DNA of 49,516 nt from positions 1 to 49,516 of IMG/VR virus record IMGVR_UViG_3300045919_000291; one strand, 5' to 3'. Of this stretch, positions 15,803 to 23,985 are shown piece by piece. The position numbers were made by a program, and so were the translations under genes. The number at the start of each line of letters is the position of its first letter. Within the stretch, counting starts at the first letter, position 1. This DNA is from a virus. The notes below the pieces were generated by a model. That model did no database searches and was not told where the DNA came from. It worked only from the letters and a program-made list of their open reading frames with translations.

Positions 15803-16810
15803 ATGGCCAACATCACGAAACGCGGGAAGGCGTGGCGGGCGCTGGTGCGGCGCCGGGGCCAGCCGGCGATCAGCAGGACGTTTGATTCCTACGCCGAGGC
15901 TGAGGCATGGGCGGCGACAACCGAGGCCGAGATACTGGCGGGCCGGCGGCCGGCGGATGCCGCGGTGACGGCAGATGGGCAGACAGTGGCCGACCTGCTG
16001 GCCCGGTACGCGCGGGAGGTTTCGCCGGGGAGGCGCGGCGCGCGGTGGGAGGTGATCCGGCTTGGGCTGCTGCAACGGGCGCCGGAGCTTCAACGGCCCG
16101 TCGCGGGGTTTGAGCCGGCCGACCTGGCCGAGTGGCGCGATGCGCGGGCGGCGCAGGTATCAGCGGCCAGCGTGAACCGGGAGCTAAACCTGATCAGCGC
16201 CGTGTTCACCCATGCGATCAGGGAATGGCGCGTGCGGCTGCCGGCGAACCCGGTGCATCTGGTGGCCCGGCCCCGGAACCCCCGCGCGCGTACCCAGCGC
16301 GTGCCGCCTGATGCCGTCACGGCCATCTGCGCTGCGCTGGGGTGGCCGGGCGACGCGGCGCCTGTGGGGCTGGCGCAGTGGGCCGCGTTTGCGTTCCGGC
16401 TGGCGCTGGCGACCGCCATGAGGAAAGGCGAGGTTTTGGCGGTGACGTGGCGCCATGTGCATCTGGCGCGCGGATATCTGCACCTGCCCGTGACGAAGAA
16501 TGGCGATGCAAGAGACGTGCCGCTCAGTAGCTCGGCCGTCGCCCTGCTGCGGCTGCTGCCGGTCGGGGCGCCGGATGCGCGGGTGGTGCCGATCCGCAGC
16601 GGATGGCTTGATGCGCTGTTCCGCCGGGCCGTGCGCGCGGCCGGCTATGATGGGCTGCATTTCCATGATACGCGGCGCGAGGCTACCAGCGTGTTCGCCG
16701 CGCGCGTCACGATCTTGGAGTTGATGCGGATTACGGGGCATCGCAGCATGAAATCCCTGGCGATCTACTACGCCGAGGATGCGGGGGAGTTGGCGCGGAA
16801 GTTGGGTTAG
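15803..16810 (+). CDS. int: Tyrosine integrase
   Basis: This 335-residue site-specific recombinase has an N-terminal arm/core-binding part (1-160) and a catalytic domain with Arg207 (ATAMRKGE), Lys232 (TKNGD), His288 and Arg291 (HDTRR), His313 (TGHRS) and the nucleophile Tyr322 or Tyr323 (AIYYAED). All key residues are present. ATG 15803 follows AGGAG; the frame is open upstream through the repeat region, but that is not needed. The gene ends tail-to-tail with the methyltransferase gene, their stop codons overlapping (TTAG). Confidence 0.95.
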   Translation: MANITKRGKAWRALVRRRGQPAISRTFDSYAEAEAWAATTEAEILAGRRPADAAVTADGQTVADLLARYAREVSPGRRGARWEVIRLGLLQRAPELQRPVAGFEPADLAEWRDARAAQVSAASVNRELNLISAVFTHAIREWRVRLPANPVHLVARPRNPRARTQRVPPDAVTAICAALGWPGDAAPVGLAQWAAFAFRLALATAMRKGEVLAVTWRHVHLARGYLHLPVTKNGDARDVPLSSSAVALLRLLPVGAPDARVVPIRSGWLDALFRRAVRAAGYDGLHFHDTRREATSVFAARVTILELMRITGHRSMKSLAIYYAEDAGELARKLG

Positions 16811-17700
16811 GCAATGTCGCGGCGCGTCTGCATGAACAGGGGGCTTTCAGCTTGAAGCCGCCGCTCTGTCAGCGCCGCATAGTCGGGGTTGATTTCGATC
16901 AGGGTGGCGTTGCGCTGGTTTCGGTCAGCCATAAGGGCGGTCGTGCCGGCGCCACCGAAAGGGTCTAGAACCATATCGCCAGGCCGAGTTCCGGCTTTGA
17001 TGCAACGCTCAACCACTCCGATGGGCATCATGGCAAAGTGGGCGCCGGGGAATGGCTGCTGAGCGCTCACGGTCCAGACGTTGTGTGCGTTGCGGCCTAG
17101 CGGGTTCGGGTCGCTGTTAAATGGCCTGCCGCCCCCGTGATACACACCCTCACCCTCGCGCTGGCCCTTGTCGGTTTCCTGCCGCCGACCCTTCCATTTC
17201 GTCTTGGCTTGCTCGGCCGTGGTCTTGGACGGCTCCCGAATGGCGTCCTGATCATAAAAATACCGCTCGGCTCGGCTCAGTAGGAACACCGGCTCCCACG
17301 CGCTGGTGGGGCGGTCCTTGACGTTCTCAGGCATCGGCGCCGGCTTTACCCATGCGATCTGCTGCCGCAACACCCACCCGTCGTCTTGCAGCGCAATGGC
17401 AACTCGGGCGGGGAGCATAAGAAGCTGCTTCCCTGGCCCGTACACGTCGCCGATGTTGAGCCACACCGTGCCATCTGGTCGTAAGCAACGGCGCACCTCG
17501 CGGAACACATGAACCAAGTTCGCCACGTATTCCCGGTGGCCTTTCTCCTGGCCGATTTCTTTTTCTTTGTCGGGGTGGCCGGGCGGTAGGTATGAGCGCA
17601 GCCCATAGTACGGCGGCGACGTCACAACGGTTTGAACCGAAGCTTCGGGGATGTCCGCGAGCCTCGCCATGCAATCGCCTATAATGATCTGGATCGTCAC
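16807..17700 (-). CDS. DNA methyltransferase (beta class, TSPPY; likely N4-cytosine)
   Basis: This 297-residue amino-methyltransferase has TSPPYYG (catalytic motif IV, residues 27-33) ahead of DPFGGAGTT (AdoMet motif I, 246-254), the beta-class order; TSPPY is common in N4-cytosine enzymes. The target recognition region lies between them. It probably protects phage DNA from host restriction, since no partner endonuclease is nearby. It starts at GTG 17700, overlapping the upstream gene stop as GTGA, and is the last gene of the long minus-strand operon. Confidence 0.88.
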   Translation of the reverse strand: MTIQIIIGDCMARLADIPEASVQTVVTSPPYYGLRSYLPPGHPDKEKEIGQEKGHREYVANLVHVFREVRRCLRPDGTVWLNIGDVYGPGKQLLMLPARVAIALQDDGWVLRQQIAWVKPAPMPENVKDRPTSAWEPVFLLSRAERYFYDQDAIREPSKTTAEQAKTKWKGRRQETDKGQREGEGVYHGGGRPFNSDPNPLGRNAHNVWTVSAQQPFPGAHFAMMPIGVVERCIKAGTRPGDMVLDPFGGAGTTALMADRNQRNATLIEINPDYAALTERRLQAESPLFMQTRRDIA

Positions 17701-18053
17701 TTAATCGCAGCCCTCATGACCGACTGACCATTTGCGGTTAACCTAACAGAATGAACCGCCCTAGGCGCCATAGGCCCAACAATCTCGATTAAACCTATCT
17801 GCACGCATTGGCTTAGGCGCCGGCTAAACCCTTTTGCATTATTGAAGCTGTAGTAAGCTGATGAAGCGCGCGTTGTAGCAGTGACGTGGCCGCCGGCTAC
17901 CAGGCTTAGTGCGTCCAACATTAACCGACCTTGGTTAAGGCGACACGGCTCCATCGGAGCGCGCCCGCAAACACCAGTTTCCGCGACGCCACAAACTCCA
18001 TCGCATGGCTGGTGATCCTCGGGGCAGAGGATAGCCGCCTTTTGCGCGGCCAT
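17697..18053 (-). CDS. Hypothetical protein, possible winged-helix
   Basis: This 118-residue protein has a Cys-rich start (CPEDHQPCDGVCG) and a C-terminal half reading GFSRRLSQCVQIGLIEIVG...RAVHSVRLTANG, which resembles a winged-helix unit. ATG 18053 forms TGATG with the upstream stop; GTG at 18056 is an alternative. Its place between the AlpA-like protein and the methyltransferase suggests regulation, but this is inference. Confidence 0.5.
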   Translation of the reverse strand: MAAQKAAILCPEDHQPCDGVCGVAETGVCGRAPMEPCRLNQGRLMLDALSLVAGGHVTATTRASSAYYSFNNAKGFSRRLSQCVQIGLIEIVGPMAPRAVHSVRLTANGQSVMRAAIK

Positions 18054-18265
18054 CACCCCACCTTCCTCGGCCGCCCGCCCTTCGGCGTGGCCCTACTCTG
18101 CGCGGCGCACCACGCATGGACCACCGCTGGCACCCACCGCGGCGACAGCCCTTCGACGCGCGGCGGTAATTTGTGCGGCTGCTTGGTCACGTAATCAGCC
18201 ACGGTGGATTTAGCGAGCCGGAGATGCGCGGCCAGGTCGGCCGTTGTCCAGAGTGGATCACTCAT
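18053..18265 (-). CDS. AlpA/excisionase-like DNA-binding protein
   Basis: This 70-residue protein has an N-terminal helix-turn-helix of MerR/AlpA type (LWTTADLAAHLRLAKSTVADYVTKQP) followed by PRWVPAVVHAWCAAQ and a basic tail (GGRPRKVG). Proteins of this shape act as excisionases or regulators near integrases; the integrase lies about 1.2 kb away. ATG 18265 is the start: the open frame further upstream is shadow of the next gene. Confidence 0.6.
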   Translation of the reverse strand: MSDPLWTTADLAAHLRLAKSTVADYVTKQPHKLPPRVEGLSPRWVPAVVHAWCAAQSRATPKGGRPRKVG

Positions 18266-18524
18266 TGCCCGCCTCCATCCGCGCCACCTCGGCGCGCACG
18301 GCCAGGCCGTGCGGGGTGAGGCGCCACCATTCGCCGAAGTCTCCAACGCAGTACGTGCAGCCGCGCGCCGGATGCCCCGACCAAGCGGCAAGCCGGCGCA
18401 GGCTGACCGGCAGCGCGCCGGGGCAATGGCGAGCCAGTCGCGTATCCGCCGGCAACCACATGATCGCCCGGCGCTGCGCTGGCGACAGGCGCCGCGCCAT
18501 GTCGGCGGGGGTGGGGTTAGTCAT
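18258..18524 (-). CDS. Hypothetical protein
   Basis: This 88-residue soluble protein has conserved-looking WLP, CTYCVGDFGEWWRLTPHGLAVRAEV elements; the C-terminal part resembles a winged-helix wing followed by a helix. It overlaps both neighbours by 8 bases. Function unknown. Confidence 0.55.
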   Translation of the reverse strand: MTNPTPADMARRLSPAQRRAIMWLPADTRLARHCPGALPVSLRRLAAWSGHPARGCTYCVGDFGEWWRLTPHGLAVRAEVARMEAGNE

Positions 18525-19029
18525 GGGAGATGATCCTCAGTTCTTCCTCTGCCGCTGCGGCCAGCGCGTCGTTGAGGCGAAGCCGGTGCTTCTCCACGTC
18601 CGTCACCCATTTCATGGGCTGGCGCCGAGGCAGCGCGTTCAGTGACGCCGCGATCATGCTCGAAGATGCCTGCAACGGAACGATGACGGCGCCCTGCCGC
18701 CTTAGCATTTCCGCAACAGATTGGCCGTTCCCCCCAAGGTTCAGAGACGAAAGTGCCTTACTGACGCGCTCGCCCGCATGAGATACGCGGCGGGTAGAAG
18801 AAAGCCGGTCCCTGATTTCAAATGATCCGTTCAGCACATGATCAATGAGGTGCTTCGTCTGCCGAGGCTTGATACCAGCCAAGTAGAACGGCGCCACCAC
18901 GCCCCAGCCGAAATCATGCACCAAGGCACGCCATTCTGATGCAAGGCTGTCAATAACGTCCATGCGCTTGCGAATGATCTCAAGGGCGCCAGCGTCAAGG
19001 CTGCCGCTATCCGGCGCCCCCTCACTCAT
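18517..19029 (-). CDS. Hypothetical helical protein
   Basis: This is a 170-residue protein of mostly charged helices. ATG 19029 is preceded by AGGAGG; the 55 codons open upstream are shadow of the next gene. The stretch IDSLASEWRALVHDFGWGVVAPFYLAGIKPRQTKHLIDHVL has a helix-turn-helix-like rhythm. No family recognised. Confidence 0.55.
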   Translation of the reverse strand: MSEGAPDSGSLDAGALEIIRKRMDVIDSLASEWRALVHDFGWGVVAPFYLAGIKPRQTKHLIDHVLNGSFEIRDRLSSTRRVSHAGERVSKALSSLNLGGNGQSVAEMLRRQGAVIVPLQASSSMIAASLNALPRRQPMKWVTDVEKHRLRLNDALAAAAEEELRIISHD

Positions 19030-19414
19030 CCCCCGCCTCCTGCTGGCGCGGGGCGGCGGCGATGAAGGCGGCCAGCGCTGCCGGCCGGTACAGGTCGCCT
19101 TCATTGACCCATACCAACCGGCAATCCCCCAGCGCCCGAAGGTCAGTGCTTGGGCTATCCACACGTCCATCAACGTCCATCTCAGCGCGCTCATACCGCA
19201 GCTCCGTCGCCTCCCGCGGCACCGCCACCAGCGAGCCGTCGCGCAGCCCGGCCAGCGTGGCGAGGGGGATGTTGATGGCGGTTAGGGCGCGTTCCGTGTC
19301 CTGTACGCAGCCGCAGTTTAGGCCGCATGGCAGCACGTCATACGCGGCGGCGCAGGCGTCAATGAACAACGCCCGCGCCACATCATCGCGCAGCTTGTCG
19401 GTTCCGGCGCTCAT
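19022..19414 (-). CDS. Hypothetical protein
   Basis: This 130-residue soluble protein begins MSAGTDKLRDDVARALF. It contains CGLNCGC, a possible metal-binding cluster. ATG 19414 follows AAGGAG and overlaps the preceding gene stop by ATGA. Function unknown. Confidence 0.55.
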   Translation of the reverse strand: MSAGTDKLRDDVARALFIDACAAAYDVLPCGLNCGCVQDTERALTAINIPLATLAGLRDGSLVAVPREATELRYERAEMDVDGRVDSPSTDLRALGDCRLVWVNEGDLYRPAALAAFIAAAPRQQEAGDE

Positions 19415-19605
19415 GGCTTCGTCTCCTTGATCGGCTGCCACCACCGGCTGCCCTCCCGCTTGCGATGTTGCGGCGCGTGAATGCAGCCGCCATCGCCCTC
19501 TTCGTCTTTCACGCAATTATCCGGCACGCTGCCATCTTCCAGATCGACGTGGCAGCCGTACTTGATGCCGGCAGCCTGCGCCTCGCGCTTCGCCTTCGCG
19601 CTCAT
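19411..19605 (-). CDS. Small acidic/basic hypothetical protein
   Basis: This 64-residue protein has a Lys/Arg/Ala-rich start (MSAKAKREAQAAG), an acidic middle with cysteines (CVKDEEGDGGCIHAP) and a Trp-containing tail. ATG 19605 is chosen because it overlaps the upstream stop by ATGA. Function unknown. Confidence 0.52.
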   Translation of the reverse strand: MSAKAKREAQAAGIKYGCHVDLEDGSVPDNCVKDEEGDGGCIHAPQHRKREGSRWWQPIKETKP

Positions 19606-19976
19606 GCCTTCGTCTCCCCGGCCAGGGCGCGCTTTGCAACGCGCCGCAGATGCCCCACCCACTGCTGCGCCCACACCAAGTCATCCACTGGCGCAGCGGC
19701 GAGCGGGACGCTGGGGATATGGCTGTCGCGGATTTCCTCCAACGCCTCCCGCAACCGCGCATTCTCGGCGTCCATCTGCGCGATCTGGCCGGCGCAGTTC
19801 TCAAGGTCAGCCTGCGCCGTGACGTACCCCGCTTCGGCGCCGCGCAGGTCGTCCAGCAGGGCGAGGATGGCGGTGGGGTTGGTCGCCTTTGAGTAGTCGT
19901 ATGTTGTCGGCGTGTAGAGCGGCCAATCTTTCGCAGCCGCCTCGGCCAGCCACCGCAGTTCGTCGTTGTCGGTCAT
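19602..19976 (-). CDS. Ead/Ea22-like accessory protein
   Basis: This 124-residue protein has a compact N-terminus (LRWLAEAAAKDWPLYTPTTYDY) with NPTAILALLDDL, then a coiled-coil (LENCAGQIAQMDAENARLREALEEI). This order is typical of the variable Ead/Ea22 phage proteins, whose role is unknown. It overlaps both neighbours by 4 bases. Confidence 0.55.
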   Translation of the reverse strand: MTDNDELRWLAEAAAKDWPLYTPTTYDYSKATNPTAILALLDDLRGAEAGYVTAQADLENCAGQIAQMDAENARLREALEEIRDSHIPSVPLAAAPVDDLVWAQQWVGHLRRVAKRALAGETKA

Positions 19977-20266
19977 GGCTTGGTTGCCTCCCGAATGCGC
20001 GTGTTGAAACTGAGCGATGTGAAGTGCCGCTCATTGTGGCCGGCGTCCAACCGGGCGAGGTACGTCAGCGCGTCAGCTTTTCTCAGGAAGCTTGTGGCTT
20101 GATATGACACGTACCTAACCCCCACGCGGCTTCCGGCGGCCCATGCGTTGGCGTTCCAGAGAAGCCCCGGTTTTGCTTTTTCGGTGGGCGTCTGCGCCGC
20201 TTCCATGCGCGCGAGGTGCGCGGCAATGCGCTGCGCAATCTCTGTCAGCTTTGGCTCCTGGCTCAT
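19973..20266 (-). CDS. Hypothetical protein
   Basis: This 97-residue protein begins with an amphipathic helix (LTEIAQRIAAHLARMEAAQ) followed by a Trp/Tyr-rich beta-like segment. The start at ATG 20266 overlaps the upstream stop. The longer open frame is not supported by a Shine-Dalgarno sequence. Confidence 0.52.
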   Translation of the reverse strand: MSQEPKLTEIAQRIAAHLARMEAAQTPTEKAKPGLLWNANAWAAGSRVGVRYVSYQATSFLRKADALTYLARLDAGHNERHFTSLSFNTRIREATKP

Positions 20267-20403
20267 GTCGCTGCCCTCGCTATCGCCCCTAAAATCGCCC
20301 CGACGATCTCTGGCATGTCCCAGCCGAGGCGCAGGCCGATGCCGATGGCGACGGCCAGCTTCCACGCGACGAAGGATGGGATGTTGATGGTGGTCTCGCT
20401 CAC
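20263..20403 (-). CDS. Small membrane protein
   Basis: This 46-residue protein starts at GTG 20403 (MSETTINIPSFVAWKLAVAIGIGLRLGWDM). Residues 11-27 and 30-45 are hydrophobic, suggesting one or two membrane helices. GTGA overlap with the upstream stop supports the start. Confidence 0.5.
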   Translation of the reverse strand: MSETTINIPSFVAWKLAVAIGIGLRLGWDMPEIVGAILGAIARAAT

Positions 20404-20618
20404 GCCCCGCCCTCCCGCTTGCGATCCCGCGCCGCCAGGTCGGCCGCGATGGCCATTTTGCACCAGCCCGCGCCGCGCCATTCTCCAGTGTCCTTTTGCG
20501 CGAGGCTTTCGCGGGCCTCATCAGCGCACAACTCCTCACACCGCGCGAACGCCCAGCGCACGGCAGCCGCGACGTCCAGCGGCAGGCGGGACAGGTCGGC
20601 GTAGGGGTCGTCGGTCAT
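20400..20618 (-). CDS. Small hypothetical protein
   Basis: This 72-residue acidic helical protein (MTDDPYADLSRLPLDV...) contains CEELC and EWRGAGWCKMAIAADLAARD. ATG 20618 overlaps the upstream stop by ATGA. Function unknown. Confidence 0.52.
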   Translation of the reverse strand: MTDDPYADLSRLPLDVAAAVRWAFARCEELCADEARESLAQKDTGEWRGAGWCKMAIAADLAARDRKREGGA

Positions 20619-20866
20619 TTGGACGCCTCCTTCCTTTCCAGGACCATCAGCAGATTTTCCAGCCGCGTCGCATTGCGAGCGTAGAACGCCGAGCGAATGT
20701 CGGCGGCAAGACCGCCTGGGCACCACGGCTCAAACCCCTCCAGCATTGCGGGCGGTGGGGTCCATTCTTTCTTGGCAATGCGCTTCAGCAGCACGGCCCA
20801 GATGTCATCGCTATCGCAGTCGTTGGCGCTGAAATAGACGCTGACGATTTCTTCAGCGTACGGCAT
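20615..20866 (-). CDS. Hypothetical protein
   Basis: This 83-residue protein (MPYAEEIVSVYFSANDCDSDD...) ends in a charged helix (RLENLLMVLERKEASK). ATG 20866 forms TGATG with the upstream stop. No family recognised. Confidence 0.52.
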   Translation of the reverse strand: MPYAEEIVSVYFSANDCDSDDIWAVLLKRIAKKEWTPPPAMLEGFEPWCPGGLAADIRSAFYARNATRLENLLMVLERKEASK

Positions 20867-21063
20867 CACCCCACCCTCCGCAGCAGTTCCGCCAGCCAAG
20901 CGGCCGGCACCAGACACGCGCCAGTGCCGGCGTAGGCGTCGGTTCCGAGGGTGCCGCGCTGCCCCGGCGCGGCGCTAAGCTCGACCATCTGCGCGAGGGC
21001 TTGGCGGTCGAGTGGCGCCACGGGCGGGCGCGGCGGGATGGGGAGACCGGGGAGGGTTTGCAT
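20866..21063 (-). CDS. Small hypothetical protein
   Basis: This 65-residue proline-rich N-terminus (PGLPIPPRPPVAPLD) is followed by two short helices, the last ending AAWLAELLRRVG. It starts two bases after the stop of the ATPase gene. Function unknown. Confidence 0.5.
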   Translation of the reverse strand: MQTLPGLPIPPRPPVAPLDRQALAQMVELSAAPGQRGTLGTDAYAGTGACLVPAAWLAELLRRVG

Positions 21064-21065
21064 GG

Positions 21066-22082
21066 TCAGGCGGCCTCGGCGTCATCGGCGGGAGAGGCGG
21101 GATCAAAGATCGCCAGGGCAGCAGCAACCGCATCGTCAACCTGCGCCGCCAGCTCGGGCCGATTTTTCGCCAGCCACGCGCGCTGCTTAATCGTCGCGTC
21201 GGCTCCGGTCAGCAGCGACAACGCAGCCATCCCCGGCGCGTCCTGAATCTTGGCGATTAAGTCGCGCACACCCTCAGCAACCTTGTCCAGCGGCGAGCGG
21301 GCCTCGCCAGTCTCAGCCCATTCGCGGAGGCGCTTGCCGGCCGCAGCGTCAATAAACCCGGCTTCTGGGAAGATCGTCCGCAGGTCGGCGTTCAGCTTGT
21401 GCGGCAGATCATACCGCGGCTGGCCGGGCGTTTCCGGGTGCAGTGTCATGCTGCCGGAAAGCTCAAACATAAAGCCCTTTTCGCAAATCGGCATGAAGCC
21501 CATGGGCTGCACCTCCGACCGCTGCTGGCCGTCCTTCATCACCTTCACGATCTTGATTTTTTCCTGCGCCCGCAGGCAGAAGATCAGATGGGTACGACAC
21601 TGGATCAGCTTCGACATCATCCGCTGATGCCGCAGCTTCGGCTTCTTCCAAGCTGGCGCCGTCATGGCCTCGATCTTCCACGCCTGACCGCCGGCCATGC
21701 GCTCGGCCTCGGCGGCCTGGATATCGCTGCACCCACCCTCGCCGGTCCATTCGTGCGACATGCTGTCGATCACGATCACCGTGGCGCCGGCTTCCTCGCA
21801 TGCCTTGATCGCCTCGATGTAGCGCTCAGGCGTGTAGGGCGCGGCAAAGTCCAGATGCAGGAAGTTGAACGTCTTCACGCCATCAGCCTGTTCGCCGGGC
21901 TTCGGCGCATAGTGCAGCGCGCGGCCAGCCTCGGTGTCGATCACCGCGATCTTGCCGGTGCCGTTGGCGATGCCGCGCGCCAGCACCAAGGCTGAGAACG
22001 TCTTGCCGGAACCGCTGGCTCCGGCGATGCCGAACAGCAGCCCGATCTTCTCGCGGACGGCTGGGCGAAGGGTGAAACTCAT
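21066..22082 (-). CDS. RecA-fold ATPase (AAA_24 / Sak4-like recombination protein)
   Basis: This 338-residue ATPase has Walker A GASGSGKT (residues 21-28), Walker B TVIVIDS (101-107) and a SHEWTG segment after it. This architecture is shared by phage AAA_24 proteins, including Sak4-type single-strand annealing partners. The adjacent exonuclease gene overlaps by ATGA, so the two probably work together in DNA recombination or repair. ATG 22082 is the start; 41 codons open upstream are shadow of the exonuclease gene. Confidence 0.8.
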   Translation of the reverse strand: MSFTLRPAVREKIGLLFGIAGASGSGKTFSALVLARGIANGTGKIAVIDTEAGRALHYAPKPGEQADGVKTFNFLHLDFAAPYTPERYIEAIKACEEAGATVIVIDSMSHEWTGEGGCSDIQAAEAERMAGGQAWKIEAMTAPAWKKPKLRHQRMMSKLIQCRTHLIFCLRAQEKIKIVKVMKDGQQRSEVQPMGFMPICEKGFMFELSGSMTLHPETPGQPRYDLPHKLNADLRTIFPEAGFIDAAAGKRLREWAETGEARSPLDKVAEGVRDLIAKIQDAPGMAALSLLTGADATIKQRAWLAKNRPELAAQVDDAVAAALAIFDPASPADDAEAA

Positions 22083-22936
22083 GCTGCGATCTCCTCTTCC
22101 ATGTTCTCGGCTTCCTCGGCCGCTGTCGCCCATGCGGGCGCTTCGACGTAGGCGGTTCGGTTCGGGTAGCCCGGCCAGCGATCCGCACTCAGGCAGCGCG
22201 CCCAAAGCGCAACGGCGCGATCAACCTCGGCGCTGGCAATCTCGCCCAGCGAGGGTGCGGCGGTGACCACAGAGACGCCATGCGGCGCCTTCTGCTCGAT
22301 CACCACAAACAGAAACTCGGGCGGCCGGTAGCCAAGCAGCTTGCCAATCCGCAGGTAGAAGGCCCGCTGAAACGCATGCTCCGCGATCATGGCGCGCTGA
22401 AACTCGGCCGGCGCCGCGCTCTTGCCTGTCGTCTTCAGGTCATACCAAGGCGCGCGCGGGTCGGCCGGCATGCGGTCCACCATGCAGCGCAGCCACGCCG
22501 GGCCATCCTGCGCGATCAACACCGCCTCGGATGTGCCGGGCTTGAAAAAGTCGGCGCAATCGGGGTGCTGGCGCATGTGGTCGGCAGCATCAACGGCGCA
22601 TTTCCGCAGCGCGTCCAGCTCCCGCGCCAGAACCGGAATGCGGCCGGCTGCGCGGACTTCCTCGCGGCGATCCTTCGCGGCCTTGGTGCGCCAATCGTCG
22701 GCTTCGATGGCCTCATAGTCATCGCCCCGGCCCAGCAACATCCGGTGAAGGATGCTACCGTTCTCCATGGCGGCGCTGGGGTCCATCCCTTCGCCGCCGA
22801 ACCGCGGATGCTGGTGGTGGGCGTGCATCGGGCTGCGCCGGATCAACGTCTTGGCAATACCGCTGGACAGGCTCGGAACCAAGCAGGGGTCCGCGTGGTA
22901 CTGCGCCGGGGTCATGGTTGGGTGAATGCCGATCAT
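22079..22936 (-). CDS. PD-(D/E)XK exonuclease (RecE/Cas4-like)
   Basis: This 285-residue protein is likely a 5'-3' DNA exonuclease. It shows GSILHRML (60-67), GTSEAVL with Glu137, VDRM with Asp154 and YDLKTT with Asp166/Lys168, the ordered active site of RecE-type PD-(D/E)XK nucleases. The neighbouring ATPase/annealing-type protein makes a recombination pair. ATG 22936 overlaps the stop of a tiny membrane-protein gene by ATGA; an alternative start is 22951. Confidence 0.83.
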   Translation of the reverse strand: MIGIHPTMTPAQYHADPCLVPSLSSGIAKTLIRRSPMHAHHQHPRFGGEGMDPSAAMENGSILHRMLLGRGDDYEAIEADDWRTKAAKDRREEVRAAGRIPVLARELDALRKCAVDAADHMRQHPDCADFFKPGTSEAVLIAQDGPAWLRCMVDRMPADPRAPWYDLKTTGKSAAPAEFQRAMIAEHAFQRAFYLRIGKLLGYRPPEFLFVVIEQKAPHGVSVVTAAPSLGEIASAEVDRAVALWARCLSADRWPGYPNRTAYVEAPAWATAAEEAENMEEEIAA

Positions 22937-23070
22937 GCCACGCCCGCCCATTCAGCCAGGACCAGCACCGCCCAAGCCGCAGCAGGCAGCACTTCGCCCA
23001 GCAGCAGCACCAAGCCCGGCAGGCCGAGGGCGGCGGCAATCAGCCACGCGGCTACTTCGTCGTCAGTCAT
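22933..23070 (-). CDS. Tiny membrane protein
   Basis: This 45-residue ORF (MTDDEVAAWLIAAALG...) has two hydrophobic stretches (8-24 and 26-44), likely a membrane hairpin. It overlaps the exonuclease start and the DUF3268 gene end by ATGA-type junctions, so it fills the gap exactly. Function unknown. Confidence 0.55.
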   Translation of the reverse strand: MTDDEVAAWLIAAALGLPGLVLLLGEVLPAAAWAVLVLAEWAGVA

Positions 23071-23444
23071 GGGACGATCTCCTGCACGATGCGGTAGATG
23101 ATGCGGGCTTCTTCAACCGACTTGATTTCGCCGGTGTGGTACTCGCGGCCGATCCGCGCGGAAATGCGGGCATAAGCCACGCTACGGGACATGATCCCGT
23201 TTTTCCAAACCGGGTCTAAGATCGCATGGATGCGCTGCCGAGCGTTGCGAAGTTCCGGCGTCGGGATATTCCCGAGCGGGTCGGTCGGTCGCCGGCTTTT
23301 ATGATGGCAGCCGACGTAGTTCCTGCATGCGTCGCACCGCCAGAACGGCAGTGCGGCCAAATCGGGACGCCCCGGATAAATCTCGGCGCCGGTTGTCAGC
23401 CGCGCCGCAACCTTTGCGTTACAGCCGCAGCACAAAAGCTTCAC
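23067..23444 (-). CDS. DUF3268-type zinc-finger protein
   Basis: This 125-residue protein has CCGC near the N-terminus (Cys5/Cys8), CDAC (Cys37/Cys40) followed by RNYVGCHHKS, then PLGNIPTPELRNARQRIHAILDPVW. These are the marks of the DUF3268 zinc-finger family common in prophages. The start is GTG 23444, just before the first Cys motif. The role is unknown, but the family often sits near replication or recombination genes. Confidence 0.75.
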   Translation of the reverse strand: MKLLCCGCNAKVAARLTTGAEIYPGRPDLAALPFWRCDACRNYVGCHHKSRRPTDPLGNIPTPELRNARQRIHAILDPVWKNGIMSRSVAYARISARIGREYHTGEIKSVEEARIIYRIVQEIVP

Positions 23445-23827
23445 AACACCCCTCCCGACTGCCGCAACCACCGCCGGCACTCCAGCTCGCAGCGCAGCAT
23501 TTCCCGCGCGGTCTCGTGGTCGCCGCCCGCCCTGTGAAACCACGCATCCGCGCGATACCAGAGCGCGCGGGCGGCCAGGTCAGCGCGGGTGCGATCCCGG
23601 CCGAGGGGCATCCGCTCAACCGCATGGTGCGCCGCGAGGGCCTGTCGCCGCACCTCGGCAGCGCGAGCGAACCGGCTGGCGCGGAGTGAGGCGTGTAGCC
23701 GAGACGCCGGCAGGGCGATGACTGGCGGCGGGGCTGGCGTCACCCAGCCGTGCAGGCGGTCCACTACCAAGCGCAGGAATGGGCGCTCAGACGGTGATGC
23801 GGGGTGGCGCCAGGATGGGGTGGTCAT
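23441..23827 (-). CDS. Arg-rich hypothetical protein
   Basis: This 128-residue Arg/Ala-rich, probably helical protein ends ALWYRADAWFHRAGGDHETAREMLRCELECRRWLRQ, which looks like one helical repeat pair. ATG 23827 forms TGATG with the upstream stop; GTG 23830 is an alternative. Function unknown. Confidence 0.55.
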   Translation of the reverse strand: MTTPSWRHPASPSERPFLRLVVDRLHGWVTPAPPPVIALPASRLHASLRASRFARAAEVRRQALAAHHAVERMPLGRDRTRADLAARALWYRADAWFHRAGGDHETAREMLRCELECRRWLRQSGGVL

Positions 23828-23985
23828 CACGCTTCCTCCTCTTCATCATCAGCGCACATCGGGCAGTTTGCCGGGCCGGGGCAGCGGCCGGGCATGTCGT
23901 CGCCGCACTGGCACCGCTGAGCGGCGCGGTCTTCGCGGGCGTCGGCGCGGGCCTCGCGGGCCTCGTATTCGCGGTCTTCGTCCAT
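23827..23985 (-). CDS. Small zinc-ribbon-like protein
   Basis: This 52-residue ORF (MDEDREYEAREARAD...) has a highly charged helix followed by CQCGDDMPGRCPGPANCPMC and an acidic tail. Five Cys residues fit one zinc site. TGATG junctions at both ends make it a real link in the operon chain. Confidence 0.6.
   Translation of the reverse strand: MDEDREYEAREARADAREDRAAQRCQCGDDMPGRCPGPANCPMCADDEEEEA

Noticed and set aside
16807-18265. Restriction-modification system around the TSPPY methyltransferase
   Set aside because: No neighbouring gene shows nuclease motifs; the adjacent proteins look like DNA-binding or unknown small proteins.
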